A stretch of 64,000 nucleotides of DNA from Candidatus Neomarinimicrobiota bacterium (GCA_017656425.1 JACDNV010000006.1:1-64000), one strand, 5' to 3'; positions 38,281-47,256 are shown, numbered from the stretch's first letter. Notes: generated by a model not told the origin, from the letters alone. Translations and numbers: made by a program.

Positions 38281-41200
38281 CTACATGATTTTTACAACTC
38301 CCCCAGCGATAAGATTAAATCCTACTGAAACAGCTCTTTTTAATTCCAACTCTTTTATTTTCTCTTCCATAGAAATTTTAAAATTGCGAATCCTTCCATT
38401 ATGAAGCCTTATTATTGGATCTTTGTCACTTTTTCCTTGTTCTTTAAGTTTTCTAATAATTTCTTCTGCTTTTTTTATTTTAATTGTAGCTGATTGCCTC
38501 ACACTTTCAATTTGATTATTTACTAATGTATCATTTCTTCTTTTTAATTTTTGCTCTTCTTCTTCACGAATCATTTCAAGATATTCCCCCGCCTCTTTAA
38601 ATATTCTCTCAAAATCTTTAGTTTCATAAGTTGCAAGATATTCATCATTGAGAGGTTGCGCCTGTACAATTTCACCTAAAAACCAATCGCAAAGTTCATC
38701 TACTATATGAACCTTCTCATTTGCTAAATTAACAAGGATTGGTATTAGAATAAGGTCTTTTTTTAAAGCTGTCTTTTCCAATAAATATATAAAAAAGAGA
38801 TAATTCCCATGGTATTTATTATCTCCTCTTAAGCTAAATTGTGCTGTAGCATGGATTTGTTGTTTATTTTCATCATAAAATCGTTTTATTGCCTTCATAA
38901 TTGGATGATGAATTGTAATAAATTCTAATGAATCATCTCTACAGGCTTCTTGATCACTAAAAGTCACCAAAAAGCCCCCATCAAAAGACATTTTTCTTTC
39001 TATTTCCTTTATATTCTCAGTGCTAGAGGCATACTGCCTAACAAATCTACGAAATCCTTCATCACATTTTAGGACAAATACATTGTCTCTTCCTCTCTTT
39101 GGGGGATGTAATGTAGATTTTGGAAAATTTGTTTTAAGGAAAAATTTAAGAAGGAATAAGACCTCATCCGAGGTTATAAATCGCTTTGTTTCCAAAATTC
39201 TTGTAACTTCTTGATTAAAATATTCATCTTGTCCTATAAACTTCTGGCATTCTTTCTCAAATTCTTCTAGTTCTTTTTGTCTTCTTTCTATGTTTTCTGC
39301 GATTTTTTCAATCTTCTGAACTTTCTGTTCATAAGTAAGTTTTGTGTTAAATATTTCTTTGGTCAATTCTGTTATTTGATCCCCTAGTATAGCATCTAAA
39401 TCTCCAATATACCTTTCAAACACATTTATTCTTCTATACAAACGGTTTAAAATTTCATCATCTATAGTACCAACCATTGAAAAGTTATAAATAAGAATTT
39501 TCTCATGTTGCTGACCATAACGGTCAAGCCTACCAATTCGTTGTTCAACTCTCATTGGATTCCAGGGTAGATCATAGTTAAAAATCACATTACAGAACTC
39601 AAAATCCAAACCTTCGCCACCTACCTCTGATGAAAGCAAAATTTTTATTTCGTTCGTTTGGCGAAACTTTTTAATAATTTTCCCACGGTCTTTGGGATGT
39701 ATGTCACCGTGAATTAAAGCCACTTTTCCTCTATATTCTGTTGAGGTTAATCTTTTCATTAAGTATTCTAATGTTTTCTTAAAAAATGCAAAAACCATTA
39801 TCTTTGCATTTGGATCTTCTTTGTCTAGTTTTCGCAAAGCTTCTACGAACATATTGAATTTTGTATCAGTATCGCCTACTTTCTGAGCAATTTTTTTTAG
39901 TTTCGAAAGGGAAGCTATCTCTCCACTTTCTAATTTCCAAGATGAATCAATATTCATGGAAAGGTCAATCACATCTCCATTGTCTCCAGATGATGTCTTA
40001 ATAGCCCTTTTTTTAATTATATTATCAAGCCTTTCCTTCATAGCTTGAATACAACTTGCCACCTGTCTTTGAGGCATTATAACAGCAAATGAAATTCCCT
40101 GAGAAGAGCCATACTTTGCTGTAAATCGCTCCGAAACAAAGTCGGTTATAGCATTATAGAACTCCATTTCCTCTGGCGTAAACTGCACTCGAATTACCCT
40201 TGCTTCCCTAATTGGGAATTGAATTTCAACATCTCTCTTTTTCGTTCTAGTAAAAACATAGGATAGACAATTTAGCTCAATAAGAAGCTTTTGTAGACGA
40301 ATTGCCTGATCACGGGTTAAATTGTTATTTCTACTTAATAGATCTATTGCTTCTCGATAGAAAGAATTTTTTATAAATTTTTCTCTTTGGGATGTTTCTT
40401 CAACTTTTTTAAGTAATTCTAAAGCAGCTTTTGGGTCATATAATCTACGTAATGCATTGTTTATATATTCATTAGGTTCAATGAGCCTATGAAATAAAAG
40501 AAAATCTGAAAATTCTTCTGGAATAAGTAAACTAAGAAGATTAAAAAGATCTGGGGTACCTAACTGTAGAGGTGTAGCAGATAAAAATAACATCGCATCT
40601 GACAACTCTGATAAAACTTCACCCAGTTCGCTACTTAAAGTTTCAGGGTTTCTCATGTAATGTGCCTCATCAACAATAACGATATCAAAATGTGGACTCA
40701 CTTCTCTTAACCTTTCTATCATCTTATTCGATCTAAGAGTTTGAAGAGAAATAATGCCTTTCATTTTTTCTGCTTCTCCATATTCTATATATCGCTGTAA
40801 GAATTTTATAAAATCATTTCTTGTCAAAATGTCAAAATTTAAGCTAAATCTCTTTTGCATTTCTCTTTCCCATTTAGAAAGTAACATGGAAGGACATACA
40901 ATCAAAACTCTCGATAACTCTCCTAAACGTGCTGATAATTCTGTAATGATAATGCCTGCTTCAATAGTTTTCCCTAAACCGACTTCATCGGCCAGTAAGA
41001 GTCTTTGTTTAAATGTATTAAGTAGTTTAAGTACCGGTTTAAATTGATGAACTTGAAATTCCGTTCTGGAGGCATAAAAGGTATAGAGATTATCAGATAA
41101 AGGTTTTTCTAATTTCTTATAAATAAGTGATTGAATAAAACATTCCACATCGGAGAATTCTTTTTCTTTCAATTGTTGTTCTACAGATTTTGGAGGAATA

Positions 41201-41370
41201 AATTTTTCAAGAGAATCTTCTGGGTAATAGGGGCTAGGTTGACTTGGGTCAACAGAAACAGGATAAAATAATTTACCTTTTGTTTCTTTGGGGTTACCAT
41301 CGATAATACCTATTTTCCTTCTCAATGCTTTTATTACAACTTTATCTCCTTTAAAAAATTTCGGCTCCAC
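38281..41370 (-). CDS. DrmD/HepA-like SNF2 helicase
   Basis: A 1029-residue superfamily 2 DNA translocase. Walker A is ADEVGLGKT (127-135), motif II DEAH (234-237), motif III LSATP (263-267), and motif VI QRIGRLDR (610-617). A charged coiled-coil region follows, then a C-terminal domain. No nuclease motif is evident. The size and the DEVGLGKTIEAG signature recall DrmD of class 1 DISARM and RapA/HepA. The start is GTG at 41370, with AAGGA upstream, 3 bases after radC. With the nuclease-methylase fusion it would supply the ATP-driven translocation of a restriction system. Confidence 0.85.
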   Translation of the reverse strand: MEPKFFKGDKVVIKALRRKIGIIDGNPKETKGKLFYPVSVDPSQPSPYYPEDSLEKFIPPKSVEQQLKEKEFSDVECFIQSLIYKKLEKPLSDNLYTFYASRTEFQVHQFKPVLKLLNTFKQRLLLADEVGLGKTIEAGIIITELSARLGELSRVLIVCPSMLLSKWEREMQKRFSLNFDILTRNDFIKFLQRYIEYGEAEKMKGIISLQTLRSNKMIERLREVSPHFDIVIVDEAHYMRNPETLSSELGEVLSELSDAMLFLSATPLQLGTPDLFNLLSLLIPEEFSDFLLFHRLIEPNEYINNALRRLYDPKAALELLKKVEETSQREKFIKNSFYREAIDLLSRNNNLTRDQAIRLQKLLIELNCLSYVFTRTKKRDVEIQFPIREARVIRVQFTPEEMEFYNAITDFVSERFTAKYGSSQGISFAVIMPQRQVASCIQAMKERLDNIIKKRAIKTSSGDNGDVIDLSMNIDSSWKLESGEIASLSKLKKIAQKVGDTDTKFNMFVEALRKLDKEDPNAKIMVFAFFKKTLEYLMKRLTSTEYRGKVALIHGDIHPKDRGKIIKKFRQTNEIKILLSSEVGGEGLDFEFCNVIFNYDLPWNPMRVEQRIGRLDRYGQQHEKILIYNFSMVGTIDDEILNRLYRRINVFERYIGDLDAILGDQITELTKEIFNTKLTYEQKVQKIEKIAENIERRQKELEEFEKECQKFIGQDEYFNQEVTRILETKRFITSDEVLFLLKFFLKTNFPKSTLHPPKRGRDNVFVLKCDEGFRRFVRQYASSTENIKEIERKMSFDGGFLVTFSDQEACRDDSLEFITIHHPIMKAIKRFYDENKQQIHATAQFSLRGDNKYHGNYLFFIYLLEKTALKKDLILIPILVNLANEKVHIVDELCDWFLGEIVQAQPLNDEYLATYETKDFERIFKEAGEYLEMIREEEEQKLKRRNDTLVNNQIESVRQSATIKIKKAEEIIRKLKEQGKSDKDPIIRLHNGRIRNFKISMEEKIKELELKRAVSVGFNLIAGGVVKIM

Positions 41371-41373
41371 AGT

Positions 41374-42081
41374 CTATCCTTCCTTAATTAACCCTTCATT
41401 ATAAAAACTATAGTATTTATTATCTCCTAATATCACATGGTCTAGAACTCTTATTCCTACAAGTTCACAGGCAGAAATTAACCGATTAGTTATTTCAATA
41501 TCATCTTGACTTGGTTCAGGTTCACCGCTTGGATGATTATGGAGTAGGATAAGGGCAGAAGCTGACTCACTAATTGCCTCCTTTATTACCTCTCTCGGAT
41601 GGACTATTCCCTTATTTAAAGTGCCTTCTGATATTGTGACATCTTTAATTATTTTGTTTTTACCATCAAGGAGAATGACTTTAAAAATCTCCTTTTTAGC
41701 ATCCCTCATATAAGGCATAAAATAGTCTACTATGTCTCTGCTCGTCTTGATTTTTATCTTTGTAAGGTTCTTTTCTTTAAGGAATCTTTTACCTATCTCA
41801 ATAGCAGCTTTTATTTGAGCAATCTTAGCAGTTCCCAAACCTTTAATTTTTTTAAGTTCGGCGACACTTTTAGTATCTATGTTTCTAAAACTCCCAAATT
41901 TCTTAATTAACTCTCTCGCCATATCAACCGCACTTTGGCCACTTGACCCTACTCGTAAAAGAATGGCAAGAAGTTCCGTATCAGAAAGTTTATCAGCACC
42001 AAATTTTATTAATCGCTCTCGTGGTCGCTCGTCTTCAGGCCAACTATAAATTGCTTTTGGATACTTTTTCTCTTTAGTCAT
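41374..42081 (-). CDS. radC: RadC-family JAB/MPN protein
   Basis: A 235-residue UPF0758/RadC protein. An N-terminal helix-hairpin-helix region (about 30-95, IKGLGTAKIAQIKAAIEIG) is followed by the metal-binding JAB domain with HNHPSG (181-186) and Asp194. Despite the name, its DNA-repair role is doubtful; relatives are often carried on genomic islands beside anti-restriction or restriction genes. It lies 3 bases after the HTH gene and 3 bases before the SNF2 gene, so it is a component of this operon. Confidence 0.9.
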   Translation of the reverse strand: MTKEKKYPKAIYSWPEDERPRERLIKFGADKLSDTELLAILLRVGSSGQSAVDMARELIKKFGSFRNIDTKSVAELKKIKGLGTAKIAQIKAAIEIGKRFLKEKNLTKIKIKTSRDIVDYFMPYMRDAKKEIFKVILLDGKNKIIKDVTISEGTLNKGIVHPREVIKEAISESASALILLHNHPSGEPEPSQDDIEITNRLISACELVGIRVLDHVILGDNKYYSFYNEGLIKEG

Positions 42082-42084
42082 AAT

Positions 42085-42309
42085 TTATCTGTTTTCTCCA
42101 CTCTTAGAAAATTTGTTCTGTGATATTCTATCCAATGATTTTTCACTTATCCATTTATCGATCACCTCTTTTTTAAACTTCCACTGACCAGCGATTTTGA
42201 GGGAGGGGATTTGACCAGAACGAGCTAGCTTATAGATGGTATGTTCATCCATTTGGAGATATTCAGCAACTTGCTTGACCGTCATTATCTCTTTTTCTTT
42301 CTCCTTCAT
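42085..42309 (-). CDS. Excisionase-type helix-turn-helix protein
   Basis: A 74-residue HTH_17 (excisionase/MerR-like) DNA-binding protein: MTVKQVAEYLQMDEHTIYKL (9-28) is the helix-turn-helix and PSLKIAGQWKFKKEVIDKWI forms the wing. It is the first gene of the leftward operon and probably its autoregulator, or an excisionase-like factor. A degraded inverted copy lies at 35627-35737 and a more distant decayed relative heads the second restriction system at 57478-57641. Confidence 0.85.
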   Translation of the reverse strand: MKEKEKEIMTVKQVAEYLQMDEHTIYKLARSGQIPSLKIAGQWKFKKEVIDKWISEKSLDRISQNKFSKSGENR

Positions 42310-42396
42310 AACCTAACCTTTTTATTTTATCAAACCACAAAATATAATAAAATAATACAATATAAACCAAGAGATGTCAACTTTTTGACAATGCAA

Positions 42397-42423
42397 GGGT
42401 TTATGAGTTGATGGGTTGGTGGT
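42397..42423 (+). repeat. Array 1, GAGTT orientation
   Basis: GGTTTATGAGTTGATGGG and a following TTGG, in the GAGTT sense on the plus strand. It is the weakest of the ten arrays and faces array 2 across about 40 bases, upstream of abiEi. Confidence 0.55.
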
Positions 42424-42464
42424 TTTTTATCCGACTTGAGATTATTCATTTTCAAAACTTCTAT

Positions 42465-42533
42465 ACTCATAACAACTCACAAACTCATTAACTCATTAAC
42501 TCATTAACTCACTAATCCATTAACCCACTAATT
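42465..42533 (-). repeat. Array 2, AACTC orientation
   Basis: A run of AACTCAC, AAACTCATT, AACTCATT, AACTCACTAATCCATTAACC words, the complement of array 1. It occupies the abiEi upstream region. Confidence 0.8.
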
Positions 42534-42602
42534 TGCTTGACAAACCGAATTATTTGTTTTATTTTTGTTTCTGTAAATAATAATTTTTTATGACTTACGG
42601 AA

Positions 42603-43238
42603 ATGAAATATTTAGAGTTTAAAAATGCGGTTAGGGAGTTCCCCATAATATCATCCACCCATATTTTTAATATCAATAAGGGCACTCGGACTCTTAAAAC
42701 CCAGTTAGTCGGATGGCAAAAGAAGGGTTTAGTTATCAAATTGAAGAGAGGGCTATACATTTTAAATGAGCGGGACAGGAAACATGAACCGTCCAGAATA
42801 TTCCTTGCCAATGCCCTATATTCACCATCTTATGTGAGTACAATTTATGCCCTGGGTTACTATGATTTAATTCCTGAAAAGGTGGTTGATGTTACATCAG
42901 TTACTACCAAAAAGACTACGAAATTTACAAATCCTTTTGGTACCTTCATTTATCAGCACTTGAAAACCAATTTATTTTTTGGTTTCAAAGAGATTGAAGA
43001 TGAAAATGGTTTTCCTGTTCTTATTGCAGAGCCAGAAAAGGCAGTGCTTGATTTCATTTACTTAAATTTACAGGATTTTAAAAGTAAAAATGAGGATGTC
43101 TTCAGTCTCTCATACAGGTTCCAAAATTTAGATATACTGAGAAGGAGATACCTTGTTGATTTTGCTAAAAAATACGAAAACAAGGAAATGCTTGATGTAG
43201 TAGAAAATTTATTAAGCTTTATGAAAGAAGAGAGATAA
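42603..43238 (+). CDS. abiEi: AbiEi-type antitoxin
   Basis: A 211-residue protein with an N-terminal winged helix (about 12-60, TRTLKTQLVGWQKKGLVIKL followed by KRGLYIL) and the AbiEi C-terminal domain (IAEPEKAVLDFIYL at about 142-155). It is the antitoxin and autorepressor of a type IV-like abortive infection pair. It is followed after 3 bases by the AbiEii nucleotidyltransferase. It has no strong ribosome site and is flanked upstream by the inverted arrays 1 and 2. Confidence 0.85.
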   Translation: MKYLEFKNAVREFPIISSTHIFNINKGTRTLKTQLVGWQKKGLVIKLKRGLYILNERDRKHEPSRIFLANALYSPSYVSTIYALGYYDLIPEKVVDVTSVTTKKTTKFTNPFGTFIYQHLKTNLFFGFKEIEDENGFPVLIAEPEKAVLDFIYLNLQDFKSKNEDVFSLSYRFQNLDILRRRYLVDFAKKYENKEMLDVVENLLSFMKEER

Positions 43239-43241
43239 TTT

Positions 43242-44054
43242 ATGCTTGATTTAATAAAGCGAAGTATCAAAGGCATTCCAGACAGTGAGATGAAAGTTCA
43301 CATCACCAGAGAATTTTTGCAATTACTTATATTAAAGATTATTTCCGATAAAGATTATTTTAAGAATCTCGCCTTTGTTGGGGGAACAGCATTGAGATTT
43401 CTTTATAGCCTAAGGAGATTTTCAGAAGACCTCGACTTTTCACTGATTAATAAAGAAGGTTATAAATTTGAGAGTTTTTTGGGAAAAATTACTTATGAAT
43501 TAGAAAAATATGGCCTTTCTGTAGAGATTAAGAAAAGTGCAAAAGAACCTGTCCAATCCGCCATGGTTAAATTTAAAGATATTTTGTATCTTTTAGGATT
43601 ATCCAGGCAAAAGGGCCGAAGACTTTCAATTAAGCTTGAAATAGACTCAAATCCACCTGTGGGTTGGAATACAGAGCTTTCTTTAGTGAATAAGCATTTT
43701 GTTTTTACAGTCCTACATTTTGATATTCCCTCTCTTTATGCTACAAAGATTCATGCCTGTTTTTTTAGAAAATACATTAAAGGAAGGGACTTTTATGATC
43801 TCATATGGTACTTTGGGAAAAAGGCTATGCCTAATTTTGAGCTTCTCAATAATGCCATAGAGCAGACAGAAAAAAAGAGAATGGATTTAAATGCGAAAAA
43901 TTTTAATGATTTTTTAAAAGAAAGATTAATAGGTATCGATTTTGCAAAAGTAAGGAAAGATGTAGAGAGATTTATAGAGGACAAGAACGAACTCAAATTA
44001 TTGAACAGGGATGTGATTTTAAAACTTCTGAATAAAGAGTTGATGAGTTTATGA
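43242..44054 (+). CDS. abiEii: AbiEii nucleotidyltransferase toxin
   Basis: A 270-residue DUF1814/AbiEii protein. The nucleotidyltransferase signature is GGTALRF (47-53) and EDLDFS (62-67), followed by a conserved KIHACFFRKYIKGRDFYDL block (about 167-185). AbiEii toxins such as MenT modify tRNA or other acceptors with nucleotides and block growth. The last codons (KELMSL and stop) are encoded by the first units of array 3, so the repeat supplies the C-terminus. Confidence 0.87.
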   Translation: MLDLIKRSIKGIPDSEMKVHITREFLQLLILKIISDKDYFKNLAFVGGTALRFLYSLRRFSEDLDFSLINKEGYKFESFLGKITYELEKYGLSVEIKKSAKEPVQSAMVKFKDILYLLGLSRQKGRRLSIKLEIDSNPPVGWNTELSLVNKHFVFTVLHFDIPSLYATKIHACFFRKYIKGRDFYDLIWYFGKKAMPNFELLNNAIEQTEKKRMDLNAKNFNDFLKERLIGIDFAKVRKDVERFIEDKNELKLLNRDVILKLLNKELMSL

Positions 44055-44093
44055 GTTTATGAGTTTAGGAGTTTAGGAGTTAGAGTTGGAGTA
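44037..44093 (+). repeat. Array 3, GAGTT orientation
   Basis: GAGTTGATGAGTTTATGAG and further GAGTTTAGGAGTT units. It encodes the AbiEii C-terminus and stop codon and fills the gap before livH. Confidence 0.85.
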
Positions 44094-44103
44094 TTAATAA
44101 GAG

Positions 44104-45002
44104 ATGATACAACAACTAATAGTGAATGGAATTATTGCAGGAAGCATTTACGGCTTAGTCGCTATTGGATTCACAATTATTTACCGCACGGTTAAATTTT
44201 TTCATTTTGCCCATGGGGTGGTTTATACAATAGGGGCTTACCTTGCTTACACTTTTATTAACTCACTAACCCATCAACTCCCAAACTCATTAACTGTTTA
44301 TATAACCTCTTTTCTTCTATCCGTAATCCTTGCTGCTATTCTTGGAATCGCTATTGATAGATTAGTCTATTATCCTCTCCGACGGCAGAATGCATCAAAT
44401 CTGATTTTTCTCCTTGCCTCATTCGGTGTTTTTATCTTTCTTCAGAATCTGATTCAACTCATATACGGGGCACAAATTCTCACGATTAGAACTGGACCCA
44501 TAAAAGAGGGACACCATTTCCTTGGTGCAGTGATTACCGATATTCAAATCTTAATACTGGTGGTTTCCATCATTCTTATGATACTGCTCTGGTTCTTTAT
44601 TCAGAAGACAAAACTAGGTAAGGCAATGAGGGCTGTTTCGGATGATCCTTTAGCAGCAAATTTGTCGGTATAAATCCTGAAAAGATAATCATGTCCTCAT
44701 TTGCTATTGGTTCTGCCCTGGCTGGTGCTGCTGGAATACTTATTTCTTTTGAAACCAATATTGAACCCACCATGGGATTTAGTGCTCTTCTGAAAGGTAT
44801 TATTGCCTCTATTATTGGTGGGATTGGCAGTATCCCTGGAGCTGTGCTTGGTGGATTCTTTCTTGGACTGGTTGAGAACCTTGGTATCTGGAAGATATCT
44901 GCTGGATGGAAGGATTGTATTGCGTTTGTAATACTCATAATCTTTCTATTGATAGGACCATGGGGTTTATTGAGTAATAAAACGGAGAAATTGAGTTTGT
45001 GA
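44104..45002 (+). pseudogene. livH: livH, branched-chain amino acid permease with a frameshift
   Basis: A LivH-type ABC permease in two frames. 44104-44673 gives about 189 residues up to KAMRAVSDDPLAANLSV, then a TAA stop. The continuation INPEKIIMSS through GPWGLLSN (44671-45002) is one frame over. A single missing G near 44662 (LVGINPEK) explains it. Transmembrane segments and the EAA-like KAMRAVSDDP loop are normal. The loop at codons 53-66 (NSLTHQLPNSLT) is encoded by array 4 and the last codons (KLSL) by array 5. The frame break may be a real inactivation or an assembly error. Confidence 0.82.
44258..44297 (-). repeat. Array 4, AACTC orientation, inside livH
   Basis: ACTCACTAACCCATCAACTC then CCAAACTCATTAACTG. 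It is read in frame within livH as an Asn/Ser/Leu-rich loop between membrane segments. Confidence 0.85.
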
Positions 45003-45137
45003 GTTTGGGAGTTTGTGAGTTTGTGAGTTTGTGAGTTTGGGGGTTTGTGAGTTGGTGAGTTATGGAGTTAGGAGTTAGGAGTTAGGAGTTAGGGAGTTTA
45101 GGAGTTTAAGAGTTTAAGAGTTTAGGAGTTAGGGAGT
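44994..45137 (+). repeat. Array 5, GAGTT orientation, longest array
   Basis: About 17 units of GAGTTTGTGAGTTTGGGAGTT and GAGTTAGGAGTT type. It contains the livH stop codon and ends at the start codon of the S23 gene, where AGGAG units 5-10 bases upstream double as ribosome-binding sites. Confidence 0.92.
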
Positions 45138-45138
45138 T

Positions 45139-45546
45139 ATGGCGAAAATAGAAAAGTTTGAAGATATTGAGGCCTGGCAAAAGGCAAGAAGTTTAGTTAA
45201 AGAAGTTTATAGAGTTTGTGGATTTGAGAGATACAAAAAAGATTATAATCTTATTGATCAAACGAGAAGCTCTGCAATTTCAATTATAGCTAACATTGCA
45301 GAAGGTTATGCCAGACGAACAAATAAAGAATTTATAAATTTTCTTGGAATGGCACATGCTTCAGCAGCAGAGCTTCAATCACATCTTTATGTCGCTTTAG
45401 ATCAGAGGTATATTTCTGATCAGGATTTTAGGATCATTTATTCATTAGCAGATCAAGTTTCTAAAATGATCCAGGGCTTTATTACTTACTTGAAAAACTC
45501 CCAAACTCCAAAACTCAAGAACTCTCAACTCAAAAGGAAAAATTAA
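45139..45546 (+). CDS. Four-helix S23 / 23S rRNA intervening-sequence-type protein
   Basis: A 135-residue four-helix bundle protein (TIGR02436 type): FEDIEAWQKARSLVKEVY (about 6-23), DQTRSSAISIIANIAEGYAR (about 40-59), FLGMAHASAAELQSHLYVAL (about 67-86). Members occur in 23S rRNA intervening sequences, as stand-alone genes and as relatives of the retroelement Avd protein. It splits livH from livM, lies between inverted arrays 5 and 6, and its C-terminus (NSQTPKLKNSQLKRKN) is array 6 sequence. The stop overlaps the livM start (TAATG). Confidence 0.85.
   Translation: MAKIEKFEDIEAWQKARSLVKEVYRVCGFERYKKDYNLIDQTRSSAISIIANIAEGYARRTNKEFINFLGMAHASAAELQSHLYVALDQRYISDQDFRIIYSLADQVSKMIQGFITYLKNSQTPKLKNSQLKRKN
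45486..45538 (-). repeat. Array 6, AACTC orientation, at the S23 C-terminus
   Basis: AAAAACTCCCAAACTCC, AAAACTCAAGAACTC and TCAACTC units. It encodes the last 15 residues of the S23 protein and is the inverted partner of array 5. Confidence 0.88.
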
Positions 45547-46415
45547 TGGAACATTTACTTCATATATTAGTAATCGCTGGAATATACATCATCTTGACTC
45601 TGAGCCTTAATCTCATTGTTGGATATACAGGACTGCCTGCACTGGGTCATGCAGCCTTTTCCTGCATTGGTGCGTATACGTCGAGTCTGCTTGCGCTGTA
45701 TATTGGGGTATCCCCATGGATAGGATTATTGATAGGGGGATGTTTGGCAGCTCTGTCAGGCATTATAATAGGATATCCTGCAGTACGATTAAAAGGGGAT
45801 TATCTTGCTCTGGCAACATTCGGGATGGGAGTTATTGTTTACTCCATCGCTAAGAACTGGGTATCCCTTACAAGGGGTCCAATGGGACTTCCCGGAATCC
45901 CCGGGTTTTCTATTTTTGGTATCCAGCTATCAGAGATATGGTCTTACCTGCTTCTGGTTTCGGTTTTTGTGGCAATTACCATATTTGTTATTAACAGGAT
46001 AGTAAATTCTCCATTTGGCAGGATACTTCGGTCTATCAGAGAGGACGAAATTGCCTCAGAGGCTTTAGGAAAAAATACAACCAAATATAAACTCCTGGTT
46101 TTTATTATCGGAGCATTCTTTGCTGGTATTGCTGGAAGCCTTTATGCTCACTACATAACCTTTATTGACCCTTCAAGCTTCACTGTTATGGAATCCATAA
46201 CCATTCTTCTTATGGTTATCTTTGGAGGAATGGGGAGCATATCAGGTTCTATAGTGGGAGCAGTGGTTTTGGTAGTATTTCCTGAACTTTTGAGATTTCT
46301 TGGAATGCCGTCTTCAATCGCAGCGCCTATGAGGCAAATGATATATGGATTGTTGCTCGTATCTCTTATGCTTAAAAGACCTCAGGGAATAATGGGGGTT
46401 TATAAGTTTAAGTAA
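45546..46415 (+). CDS. livM: LivM-type branched-chain amino acid ABC permease
   Basis: A 289-residue membrane permease with about eight hydrophobic segments. GLPALGHAAFSCIGAYTSSLL (about 29-49), PAVRLKGDYLALATFG and RSIREDEIASEALGKNTTKYKLL (about 160-182) are family-typical. ATG overlaps the S23 stop by one base. The C-terminus (YKFK) enters array 7. With LivH it would form the channel of a HAAT-family transporter for branched-chain amino acids, amides or urea. Confidence 0.92.
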   Translation: MEHLLHILVIAGIYIILTLSLNLIVGYTGLPALGHAAFSCIGAYTSSLLALYIGVSPWIGLLIGGCLAALSGIIIGYPAVRLKGDYLALATFGMGVIVYSIAKNWVSLTRGPMGLPGIPGFSIFGIQLSEIWSYLLLVSVFVAITIFVINRIVNSPFGRILRSIREDEIASEALGKNTTKYKLLVFIIGAFFAGIAGSLYAHYITFIDPSSFTVMESITILLMVIFGGMGSISGSIVGAVVLVVFPELLRFLGMPSSIAAPMRQMIYGLLLVSLMLKRPQGIMGVYKFK

Positions 46416-46449
46416 GTTTTTGAATTTATGAGTTAATGAGTGATGAGTT
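46400..46449 (+). repeat. Array 7, GAGTT orientation, livM-livG junction
   Basis: GTTTATAAGTTTAAGTAAG, then GAATTTATGAGTTAATGAG and TGATGAGTT units. It encodes the LivM C-terminus and contains the livG start codon (ATGAGT at 46443). Confidence 0.75.
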
Positions 46450-47249
46450 ATATTTTGCGAATAAAAAATCTTGTTAAGGAGTTTGATGGATTAAGGGCGG
46501 TAGATGACCTATCCTTTGATATTAAGAGAAATACTATCACTGCATTGATTGGACCGAATGGTTCAGGTAAGACCACTGTGTTTAACATAATAAGCGGTTT
46601 CTTAAAGCCAGAAGGAGGCAAGGTTATTTTTCAACTCAATAACTCATCAACTCATGAACTCACAAAACTTAGTCCTTATAGAATAGCCAGACTGGGTATT
46701 TCGCGGACATTTCAGAATATCAGATTATTCCCCCAGATTACGGTAATGGAAAATATGTTACTTTCGACCAGATATGAGAAGGGTGAAGGACTCATACCTG
46801 CACTTCTCCAGTCAAAGATCATGAAGGATGAGGAACGGAGAAATAGAGAAAAGGACATGGGATATCTTGAATTGGTAGGTCTTACTGATAAGAAAGATGA
46901 GCTTGCACAAAATCTATCGCATGGACAGAGAAGATTGCTTGAGTTAGCACGGGCACTGGCAACAGAAGCAGAACTCTTTTTACTGGATGAACCGACAGCA
47001 GGTGTCTTCCCAAATATGAGAATTAAGATTCTGGATGTGCTTGAGAAATTAAAAACCAAAGGCAAGACTATCCTACTCATTGAGCATGATATGAAGGTAG
47101 TGACAGGGATTTCCGATAATGTAATTGTGTTGAATTACGGTCAAAAGATTGCTGAAGGGCCTCCAGAGGTGGTAACCAGAGATGAGAGGGTTATAGAAGC
47201 CTATCTTGGCAAGAAAAGGAGTTCGGGAGTTGGAGAGTTCAGGAGTTGA
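46443..47249 (+). CDS. livG: LivG-type ABC ATPase
   Basis: A 268-residue ATPase: Walker [10 protein letters not shown] (about 37-45), signature [15 protein letters not shown] (about 159-173), Walker [11 protein letters not shown] and the H-loop LLIEHDM. Between the Walker A helix and the Q-loop (ISRTFQN) lies a loop [12 protein letters not shown] that is encoded by array 8 and replaces the usual short connector. The start codon lies inside array 7 with no other ribosome site. The last residues ([11 protein letters not shown]) are array 9 sequence. Confidence 0.92.
   Translation: MSYILRIKNLVKEFDGLRAVDDLSFDIKRNTITALIGPNGSGKTTVFNIISGFLKPEGGKVIFQLNNSSTHELTKLSPYRIARLGISRTFQNIRLFPQITVMENMLLSTRYEKGEGLIPALLQSKIMKDEERRNREKDMGYLELVGLTDKKDELAQNLSHGQRRLLELARALATEAELFLLDEPTAGVFPNMRIKILDVLEKLKTKGKTILLIEHDMKVVTGISDNVIVLNYGQKIAEGPPEVVTRDERVIEAYLGKKRSSGVGEFRS
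46625..46667 (-). repeat. Array 8, AACTC orientation, inside livG
   Basis: CAACTCAATAACTCATCAAC followed by TCATGAACTCACAAAACTT, translated in frame in livG as an Asn/Ser/Thr-rich loop. Confidence 0.85.
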
Positions 47250-47256
47250 GGAGTTA
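47217..47256 (+). repeat. Array 9, GAGTT orientation, livG-livF junction
   Basis: AGGAGTTCGGGAGTTGGAGA, then GTTCAGGAGTTGAGGAGTT. It encodes the LivG C-terminus and its stop, and GAGGAG serves as the livF ribosome site. Confidence 0.85.

Noticed and set aside
35314-42400. Integrative element with duplicated tRNA-Asn 3' end
   Set aside because: I looked for a repeat of the tRNA 3' end on the far side of the island and found none, and no integrase gene is present.
44994-45137. CRISPR array
   Set aside because: Unit length varies from 7 to 10 bases with no unique spacers, and units run into coding sequence. It is a word array, not a CRISPR.
46712-47080. Minus-strand open frame of 122 codons
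   Set aside because: Antisense shadow of livG; the sequence is serine-rich low-complexity.
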